Positions 1 to 4,713 of a DNA stretch of 6,172 bases are shown here, piece by piece (position 1 is the stretch's first letter; each line of letters begins with the position of its first letter). The stretch is from an uncultured Gallionellaceae bacterium. Lineage in GTDB: Bacteria; Pseudomonadota; Gammaproteobacteria; Burkholderiales; Sulfuricellaceae. Both the position numbers and the translations under genes were made by a program. The DNA is taken from contig CALMWM010000060.1 in the NCBI GenBank assembly GCA_937873435.1, positions 1 through 6,172 of the forward strand. The letters are read 5' to 3'. The notes under the pieces are model-generated. The model did not search any database. It worked only from the letters and a program-made list of their open reading frames with translations, and had not been told where the DNA came from.

Positions 1-1292
1 GCCATCGTGTTTTCGGGAGCTGCGGCCTTGGCGCCCCGGTGCGCCGTGATGACGCGCTGCGATATGGCTAGGCCCAAGCCATGCCCGTCCGGTGCGTTTG
101 CCTGGTTGCCGCGAAAAAAAGGCTCGAATATCGTGTGCAGTTCGCTTTCGGGAACCCCCTTTCCCTGGTCGGAAACCATGATGGCTACTGTCCGGCCATT
201 CTCCTTCAAGTCGACCGCTATGCTTAGCATCCCGCCTGTGGGCGAGTGTTTCAGGGCATTGCGGACGACATTTTCCACCGCCCGGTGGAGCAGCTCGGCG
301 TTACCCCTGAGCACAACATCGGCGCGTGTCTCGAATTCGACCCGGCATCCGCTGGCTTCCGCCTCGAAACGCGCATCGTCCACCACATTGGCAAGCAATT
401 CGCCCAGATCGACATCTTCATCCAGTTTGCCCGCCATGCCGGCTTCGAGCCGGGAAAGGGTGAGCAGTTCGCTGACCAATCCGTCCATACGCACCGATTC
501 CCGTTCGATGCGCGCCAGGGTATCGTCAAGCCGTTCCGGTTGCTGCCGCGCCAGGCCTATCGCTGCCTGAAGGCGGGCCAACGGCGAACGCAATTCGTGG
601 GAAACGTCATGAAGCAACCGCCGCTGTCCATCCATCAAACGTTGCAAGCGCTGCGCCATGCTATCGAAGTCACGTCCGAGATCGGCCAACTCGTCGCGGC
701 GCTTGCCCATTTTCGGCTCGACAAGTTCGTTCAGGCGTCCATCGGCTGCCGACTCGAAGGCAGAACGCAGACTGCGGATCGGTTTTGAGAAATAGCGTGC
801 CAGCAAGGCGGCAAAGACCAGGCTGACCAGGCCGCCGGCCACCAGCGGCATTACCAGCGGAAACAGGTGACGCCCGGGAGGGTACGGCGGACGATGGCGC
901 GCGGGATCATGGCCGGGCGGTGGCGGCTCGAAAAAGCGGTAACGATGGCCGTCGTCGGCCTCCACGCTTTCCGCCTCCGGGATTGTTCGGTTAACGATTT
1001 CTGGAGGAATCTCTCGCCCCAGCAATTCGCGGTTGTTTTCATCAACGGCAAAAATCGGCGGCCCCATTTCCCGTTCCCTGTTCCGCTCTGCCAGCAGGCT
1101 GCGCAATCCCGCGATGCCCCCTTGGCGCAAAACAGTTTTTGCATAGGAAACAAATTGTTGTGGAGGGATGTTGTCTATTCTGAGATGCTCTGGATCGTGA
1201 CTCTTCAGCCAGATCGTGACGCCGACACCGATGGATGTGGCAAATTGTGCCAGCCAGAAAAAGAAAAAGAATTTCCAGAACAGTCGCCCCAC
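1..1292 (-). CDS. cpxA: CpxA-like sensor histidine kinase, C-terminus cut by window edge
   Basis: Inner-membrane sensor kinase that would autophosphorylate on His and pass phosphate to the CpxR-like regulator encoded just upstream. I translated 430 codons from a GTG at 1292 with no stop before the window edge; E. coli CpxA has 457 residues, so probably only some tens are missing. Seen: TM1 at about residues 4-29, a periplasmic domain of about 110 residues, TM2 at about 143-165, HAMP to about 220, H-box HDVSHELRSPL with phosphoacceptor H232, N-box NVVRNALKHSP with N345, G1 box DQGKGVP (D375) and G2 HGLGLAI (H404). The kinase core closely resembles CpxA. The periplasmic part does not obviously do so, and ends in a Pro/His-rich stretch (122-145, including PPPP at 123-126). 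The start is chosen because GTG lies 2 nt after the regulator stop with AGGGAG 5 nt upstream; this implies translational coupling. The kinase function is secure; the exact CpxA orthology is less so. Confidence 0.93.
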   Translation of the reverse strand, partial: MGRLFWKFFFFFWLAQFATSIGVGVTIWLKSHDPEHLRIDNIPPQQFVSYAKTVLRQGGIAGLRSLLAERNREREMGPPIFAVDENNRELLGREIPPEIVNRTIPEAESVEADDGHRYRFFEPPPPGHDPARHRPPYPPGRHLFPLVMPLVAGGLVSLVFAALLARYFSKPIRSLRSAFESAADGRLNELVEPKMGKRRDELADLGRDFDSMAQRLQRLMDGQRRLLHDVSHELRSPLARLQAAIGLARQQPERLDDTLARIERESVRMDGLVSELLTLSRLEAGMAGKLDEDVDLGELLANVVDDARFEAEASGCRVEFETRADVVLRGNAELLHRAVENVVRNALKHSPTGGMLSIAVDLKENGRTVAIMVSDQGKGVPESELHTIFEPFFRGNQANAPDGHGLGLAISQRVITAHRGAKAAAPENTM

Positions 1293-1294
1293 TC

Positions 1295-2005
1295 CTACTC
1301 CCTGATGAGCTGATAGCCCTTGCGAAACACCGTTTGGATGCAGGATCTGCCGTCAGGCAGAGGCGCCAGTTTGTGCCGGATGCTGCTTAAATGGACGTCG
1401 ATACTGCGGTCGAAGCGCGAAAGGGGGCGGCCCAACCCCTGTTCCGACAGCGCCGCCTTGCCGACGACGCTGCCGGCGTTGCGCGCAAGAAGCTCAAGCA
1501 GGTTGAACTCGGTGCTGGTCAGTTCCAAGGCTTTGCCTGCCCATTCCGCGCGGCGCTGATCCGGCCAGAGACTCAGCTCCCCCACAATCAGGGTTTGCGT
1601 AGAAGAAGTCCCGGCCGCGACGCCGCTGCGGCGCAATATGGCACGAATGCGCGCGGTAAGCTCACGCGGGGTACATGGCTTGGGGACGTAGTCGTCCGCG
1701 CCCAACTCCAGTCCGACGATACGGTCGGTTTCGTCTCCCTTGGCGGTCAGCATCAGCACGGGCATCACGCTGTCGACGCGAATACGCCCAAGAACTTCTA
1801 TCCCGCTTTTGCCCGGCATCATCACATCAAGGACGGCAATCGCATATTGTCCGCTTAAAGCTTCCGCAATCCCGCTATCGCCATCGTGTACGCCCTTGAC
1901 CTCGAAGCCCTCGCGCTCCAGGTATTCCTTGAGCATTTCGACCAGTTCGGCATCGTCGTCCACCAGTAGCACTTTGGCATTCATCCTACCCAGTTCCATA
2001 TCCAT
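1295..2005 (-). CDS. cpxR: CpxR-like OmpR-family response regulator
   Basis: Cytoplasmic DNA-binding response regulator, partner of the kinase encoded 2 nt downstream. The 236-residue protein has a receiver domain (about 10-125) with acidic pocket D16-D18, phosphoacceptor D60 in VLDVMMPGKSG, switch T87 and K109, and a winged-helix DNA-binding domain (about 137-234) with LTSTEFNLLELLA and recognition helix SIDVHLSSIRHKL. The segments LGLELGADDY-type (GLELGADDYVPKP) and ARIRAILRRS match E. coli CpxR closely, and length is near the usual 232. The residue after KP is Cys (C111) where CpxR has Phe. Start is uncertain: ATG 2005 is the longest, with AGGG upstream, but homologues begin like MNAKVLLVDDD, which is ATG 1984; ATG 1999 is also possible. 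An upstream consensus CpxR box suggests positive autoregulation. In enterobacteria Cpx responds to envelope protein stress; that role here is inferred. Confidence 0.93.
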   Translation of the reverse strand: MDMELGRMNAKVLLVDDDAELVEMLKEYLEREGFEVKGVHDGDSGIAEALSGQYAIAVLDVMMPGKSGIEVLGRIRVDSVMPVLMLTAKGDETDRIVGLELGADDYVPKPCTPRELTARIRAILRRSGVAAGTSSTQTLIVGELSLWPDQRRAEWAGKALELTSTEFNLLELLARNAGSVVGKAALSEQGLGRPLSRFDRSIDVHLSSIRHKLAPLPDGRSCIQTVFRKGYQLIRE

Positions 2006-2016
2006 TTGATGGCCCT

Positions 2017-2022
2017 ATCTTA
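2017..2022 (-). promoter_or_regulatory. candidate -10 element of the cpxRA-like operon
   Basis: On the minus strand TAAGAT matches the sigma-70 -10 consensus at four of six bases. At 17-bp spacing the -35 would be TGGCCT (2040-2045), a poor match, as expected of an activator-dependent promoter. The CpxR box would then be centred near -58. Transcription would start near 2010, leaving only about 5 nt before ATG 2005, which would favour the internal start at 1984. Weak call, based on pattern only. Confidence 0.3.
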
Positions 2023-2060
2023 GCCAAGCCAGGTTAACTAGGCCAGCTTGGGCTGCCCGA

Positions 2061-2075
2061 TTTACCGTTCTTTAC
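2061..2075 (-). promoter_or_regulatory. CpxR box, perfect GTAAA-N5-GTAAA
   Basis: On the minus strand the sequence GTAAAGAACGGTAAA is an exact match to the published enterobacterial CpxR recognition motif, two GTAAA direct repeats 10 bp apart. It lies 56 bp upstream of the longest start of the cpxR-like gene and in the same orientation, as expected for autoregulation. It overlaps a 6-bp inverted repeat (CCGTTC at 2065-2070, GAACGG at 2081-2086). Confidence 0.72.
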
Positions 2076-2112
2076 ATCTCGAACGGCATTCTCTTTTCTC
2101 ACCCCCGCTGTG

Positions 2113-2129
2113 ACGGCAATAATTGCCGT
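2113..2129. promoter_or_regulatory. 17-bp operator-like dyad
   Basis: ACGGCAAT and ATTGCCGT form a perfect 8-bp inverted repeat around a single A. The short odd-numbered centre cannot make a good RNA hairpin, so a dimeric DNA-binding protein site is more likely. The half-site ATTGCCGT recurs at 2247-2254, where it overlaps the palindrome CCGTTAACGG. The binding protein is unknown. Confidence 0.4.
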
Positions 2130-2250
2130 GATCCGCATCTTTGCCATACCCATCTGCTGCATGAAATATCAACTGCATGTGCATGTTCCAATACGAATAA
2201 CTTCGTGTTATTGCTGCTCTGGCATGTGTCGATTCAAGCCGAAAAAATTG

Positions 2251-2260
2251 CCGTTAACGG
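2251..2260. promoter_or_regulatory. 10-bp palindrome CCGTTAACGG
   Basis: Perfect palindrome in the intergenic region, overlapping a second copy of the ATTGCCGT half-site found in the 17-bp dyad. It could be a protein site, but a 10-bp palindrome can also occur by chance. Confidence 0.25.
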
Positions 2261-2330
2261 ACAGTCAAACCGGCACCCGCGAATTATTCAATCCGAAAGC
2301 TTTGCCTTCTCAGAAAACGGACCGCGCTCC

Positions 2331-2380
2331 TTAACCGGAATTTACCCGGATTAACATGAAACGTCATGTATTTTCATGTA
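2331..2380. promoter_or_regulatory. 10-bp-phased array of CpxR-like half-sites and CATG motifs
   Basis: TTAAC at 2331, TTTAC at 2341 and TTAAC at 2351 are spaced exactly 10 bp; on the minus strand they read GTTAA-N5-GTAAA-N5-GTTAA, i.e. two overlapping CpxR-like boxes with one mismatch each. The phase continues with CATG at 2355, 2365 and 2375. Sites one helical turn apart on one DNA face are typical of tandem binding by OmpR/PhoB-family dimers. The array lies 146-195 bp upstream of the EF-hand start, and just downstream the candidate -10 (CATAAG, 2398-2403) lacks a good -35. Binding by the neighbouring CpxR-like protein is inferred. Confidence 0.45.
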
Positions 2381-2470
2381 GTTAGGCCGATATTTTGCAT
2401 AAGTAACCGTACGAATTCATGGCCTGTGCGAAGTCTACTTTCAGATAACGCCATACATGATTTCAAGAAT

Positions 2471-2501
2471 GGTAGCCGCCGATTTTCGGCTACCGATTTT
2501 T
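2471..2501 (+). terminator. terminator-like hairpin in the EF-hand leader (possible attenuator)
   Basis: GGTAGCCG (2471-2478) and CGGCTACC (2487-2494) form a perfect 8-bp stem with an 8-nt loop, followed after GA by five T (2497-2501). It ends 12 nt before the Shine-Dalgarno of the EF-hand gene. A second smaller fold (CCGA/TCGG) can form within the loop. It may be an attenuator, a leader-stabilising stem, or the end of a short upstream transcript; the short T-run makes terminator strength uncertain. Confidence 0.5.
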
Positions 2502-2513
2502 ATGCAAACCTGA

Positions 2514-2519
2514 AAGGAG
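2514..2519 (+). promoter_or_regulatory. strong Shine-Dalgarno of the EF-hand gene
   Basis: AAGGAG is a full match to the anti-Shine-Dalgarno complement and lies 6 nt before ATG 2526. It fixes the start of the EF-hand gene and suggests high translation. Confidence 0.85.
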
Positions 2520-2525
2520 TGAATC

Positions 2526-3308
2526 ATGAGCAGCATCAGCAGTATCAACTCTTCGATCATGTCCGGGATGCAGCGTATGCAGCGCCCCGATCCTTCGAAG
2601 ATGACGGAGAACTTGTTTTCGAAGCTCGACACCAGCGGCAAGGGCTATCTGGAAAAAAGCGACCTGCAGTCGGCTTTCGCCCAGCTATCGTCTACCAGCA
2701 GCTCCAGCTCAAGCAGTAGCAGCACGAGCAATTCGAGCAACGTGGATGAAGTATTCAAATCGCTCGACAGCGATGGTGACGGTAAAATCACCAAGGACGA
2801 AATGACCAGCGGACTTAAAAAAATCGCCGATCAGCTCGACAGTCAATTCAATAAAATGCGCGAGGGCGGGATGTCAGCGGGCGGCGGGATGCAGGGAGCC
2901 GGTGGAATGCCCCCTCCGCCTCCGCCCAGCGGCGCGAATAGTGCTGGATTTACCAAGGATCAATTGACCAGCATGTCCAAGGAAATGAGCGCCAGCGACA
3001 GTACAGCTTCCAGCCTGTTAAGCAACTTGGCGGCAAATTTCGACAAGGCCGATACCGATAAGGACGGAAAAGTCAGCGCCAAGGAAGCCATGGCCTACGA
3101 TCAGGCGAATTCGAGCAGCTCTTCGACCTCGGCCAGTTCGACCAGTGCTTCCTCAAGCAGCTCCAGCAGCACTTCGTCAACCAGCGATTCGGGCAAGCTT
3201 GAGACGCAAATCATGAAGCAGATCATGGAGCTGATGCGCGCCTATGGCGGCTCGGGCAGCGATTCAGGCGTCTCCAGTCTCCTGAGCACGCTCTCCACCT
3301 CTGCCTGA
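2526..3308 (+). CDS. EF-hand calcium-binding protein with Ser-rich linkers
   Basis: Predicted Ca2+-binding protein of 260 residues; biological role unknown. Three EF-hand loops are visible: DTSGKGYLEKSD (35-46, degenerate, Ser at loop position 3, Lys at 5 and Asp at 12), DSDGDGKITKDE (81-92, canonical) and DTDKDGKVSAKE (176-187, canonical). A helix around GFTKDQLTSM (141-150) may be the relic of a fourth. Between them lie a Ser tract (55-71), a Gly/Met-rich stretch ending in six prolines (129-134), and a second Ser/Thr tract (196-222). The C-terminus has a short amphipathic helix (QIMKQIMELMRAY). There is no signal peptide, TM segment or Cys. It resembles a proteobacterial family of EF-hand proteins that begins MSSISS and, as I recall, includes the Xanthomonas effector XopAW; whether this one is secreted cannot be told. 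It is transcribed divergently from the cpxRA-like operon and ends in a strong terminator. Confidence 0.9.
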   Translation: MSSISSINSSIMSGMQRMQRPDPSKMTENLFSKLDTSGKGYLEKSDLQSAFAQLSSTSSSSSSSSSTSNSSNVDEVFKSLDSDGDGKITKDEMTSGLKKIADQLDSQFNKMREGGMSAGGGMQGAGGMPPPPPPSGANSAGFTKDQLTSMSKEMSASDSTASSLLSNLAANFDKADTDKDGKVSAKEAMAYDQANSSSSSTSASSTSASSSSSSSTSSTSDSGKLETQIMKQIMELMRAYGGSGSDSGVSSLLSTLSTSA

Positions 3309-3324
3309 GTAAATCCCCGAGATT

Positions 3325-3353
3325 TGGGCCGGCATCAGTCGGCCCATTTTTTT
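3325..3353 (+). terminator. intrinsic terminator of the EF-hand gene
   Basis: A 9-bp stem (TGGGCCGGC 3325-3333 with GTCGGCCCA 3338-3346, one G-T pair) has an ATCA loop and is followed by seven T (3347-3353). It begins 17 nt after the EF-hand stop. The T-run overlaps the stop codon of convergent radA (3352-3354). Read on the minus strand the hairpin is followed by AAATC, not a T-run, so it probably terminates well only in the plus direction. Confidence 0.88.
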
Positions 3354-4707
3354 ACCCTCGGCAGTAGGCTACCGCCTCTTCCAGGCGTTCCACCGCGACG
3401 ATTTCCATCCCGGCAATCGCCTGCTTGGGCTTGTTGGCCTTGGGAATCACCGCATGGGTAAACCCCAGCTTGGCAGCCTCCTTCAGGCGCTCCTGCCCGC
3501 GCTGGATGGGGCGCACTTCCCCGGCCAGGCCGACCTCGCCGAACACCACCAATTTCCCCGGTAACGGCTTGTTTTTCAAGGAAGAGACGATGGCCAGCAA
3601 GACCGCCAGATCGGCGGCCGGCTCGGTAATTTTGACGCCGCCGACCGCATTGACGAAGACATCCTGGTCGAAGCAGGCAACGCCGGCATGACGATGCAAC
3701 ACCGCCAGCAACATCGCCAACCGGTTTTGCTCCAGCCCCACCGACAAACGGCGCGGGTTGGGCGCATGGGCTTCGTCCACCAGGGCCTGGATTTCAACCA
3801 GCAACGGACGGGTACCCTCCTGCGTCACCATCACGCAGGTGCCAGCCACGTCCTGGCCGTGGTGGGACATGAACAAGGCCGAGGGGTTGCTGACCTCGCG
3901 CAAGCCCTTTTCGGTCATCGCGAACACGCCCAGTTCGTTGACCGCGCCGAAGCGGTTCTTGAACGCACGGATCAGGCGGAAGCTGGAGTTACTGTCGCCC
4001 TCGAAATACAGCACGGTATCGACGATGTGTTCGAGCACGCGCGGCCCGGCCAGCGCGCCTTCCTTGGTGACGTGGCCGACCAGGATCACTGCGGTGCCGG
4101 ATTGCTTGGCGAAGCGCGTCAACTGGGCGGCGCACTCGCGCACCTGGGCGACGCTGCCAGGGGCGGATTGCAAGGCTTCCGAATAGACCGTCTGGATCGA
4201 ATCGATCACCGCCACTTCGGGCTTTTGCGCCGACAGCGTGGCAAGGATGCGCTCCAACTGGATTTCCGCGAGCAACTGCACTGCGCTGGCGTCAAGCGTC
4301 AAACGCTTGGCGCGCAGCGCGATCTGCTGCGCCGATTCCTCGCCGCTGACGTAGACCACATTGCGCTTGACGCTCATGTGGCACAGCGCCTGCAACAGCA
4401 GCGTCGATTTGCCGATGCCGGGGTCGCCGCCGATCAGCGTCACCGCGCCGTCCACCATGCCGCCGCCGAGCACCCGGTCGAACTCGGCGATGCCGGTGGT
4501 CTGGCGCGGCACTTCGGCAGCCTCTACGTCGCTCAAGCGTTGCAATTTGCTGGTCGCTGCCAGCGCATTGTAGCGGTTGGGCGGCGCGGCTTCGGCGATG
4601 GTTTCCACCAGCGTGTTCCACGCCAGGCAGTGCGGACATTGGCCCTGCCACTTGGGCGCCTGGCCGCCGCATTCGGTGCAGGTGTAGAGAGATTTTGCTT
4701 TAGCCAT
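3352..4707 (-). CDS. radA: RadA DNA repair / branch-migration ATPase
   Basis: RadA (Sms) is a RecA-related, hexameric DnaB-like cytoplasmic ATPase that helps process recombination intermediates and extend the heteroduplex in homologous recombination and repair. The 451-residue length is usual. Seen in order: C4 zinc finger C10-x2-C13 and C24-x2-C27; Walker A GDPGIGKS (94-101); Walker B VAVIDS (165-170); the RadA signature KNRFG (250-254); and a Lon-protease-like C-terminal domain (about 285-451). Everything expected is present, with no frameshift. ATG 4707 fits the family start (MAKAKSLYTCTECG). No clear Shine-Dalgarno precedes it: the 6-nt gap from the TPR stop reads CCCATC on the coding strand, so translation may depend on coupling to the upstream gene. 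It converges on the EF-hand gene. Confidence 0.97.
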   Translation of the reverse strand: MAKAKSLYTCTECGGQAPKWQGQCPHCLAWNTLVETIAEAAPPNRYNALAATSKLQRLSDVEAAEVPRQTTGIAEFDRVLGGGMVDGAVTLIGGDPGIGKSTLLLQALCHMSVKRNVVYVSGEESAQQIALRAKRLTLDASAVQLLAEIQLERILATLSAQKPEVAVIDSIQTVYSEALQSAPGSVAQVRECAAQLTRFAKQSGTAVILVGHVTKEGALAGPRVLEHIVDTVLYFEGDSNSSFRLIRAFKNRFGAVNELGVFAMTEKGLREVSNPSALFMSHHGQDVAGTCVMVTQEGTRPLLVEIQALVDEAHAPNPRRLSVGLEQNRLAMLLAVLHRHAGVACFDQDVFVNAVGGVKITEPAADLAVLLAIVSSLKNKPLPGKLVVFGEVGLAGEVRPIQRGQERLKEAAKLGFTHAVIPKANKPKQAIAGMEIVAVERLEEAVAYCRG

Positions 4708-4713
4708 GATGGG

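Larger units (their letters stand above)
2006..2525. other. divergent intergenic region between cpxR-like and EF-hand genes
   Basis: This 520-bp stretch has no gene I can support: the small reading frames inside lack ribosome sites and plausible protein composition. It is more AT-rich than the flanking genes. It holds, left to right, a weak promoter and CpxR box for the minus-strand operon, a 17-bp near-palindrome (2113-2129), a small AT-rich hairpin (AATAAC/GTTATT, 2196-2212), a GCATGT tandem pair near 2174-2186, a CCGTTAACGG palindrome (2251-2260), a 10-bp-phased motif array (2331-2380) and a terminator-like hairpin (2471-2501) in the leader of the EF-hand gene. Its length and structure suggest a shared regulatory region. 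Confidence 0.7.

Noticed and set aside
7..788. 187- and 180-codon plus-strand frames
   Set aside because: Antisense to the kinase domain, whose H, N, G1 and G2 boxes are all readable in the minus frame.
851..1153. 100-codon minus-strand frame within the kinase gene
   Set aside because: Wrong frame of the same strand; the kinase frame is uninterrupted through this stretch and gives a sensible periplasmic domain.
2191..2212. loxP-like sequence ATAACTTCGT with ATACGAA nearby
   Set aside because: Only ten bases match one arm and the arms are not arranged around an 8-bp spacer; chance resemblance in an AT-rich hairpin.
2110..2334. 74-codon plus-strand frame starting GTG in the intergenic region
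   Set aside because: No ribosome site, starts within the 17-bp dyad, and has unconvincing composition.
2420..2501. c-di-GMP-I (GEMM) riboswitch in the EF-hand leader
   Set aside because: The 3' stem GGTAGCC...CTACCGA is reminiscent, but the conserved CACGCACAGGGCAAACC-like and ACGCAAAGCC-like parts are absent upstream.
2366..2719. 117-codon plus-strand frame overlapping the EF-hand start
   Set aside because: It overlaps the EF-hand gene in another frame, and the latter has a strong Shine-Dalgarno and real domains.
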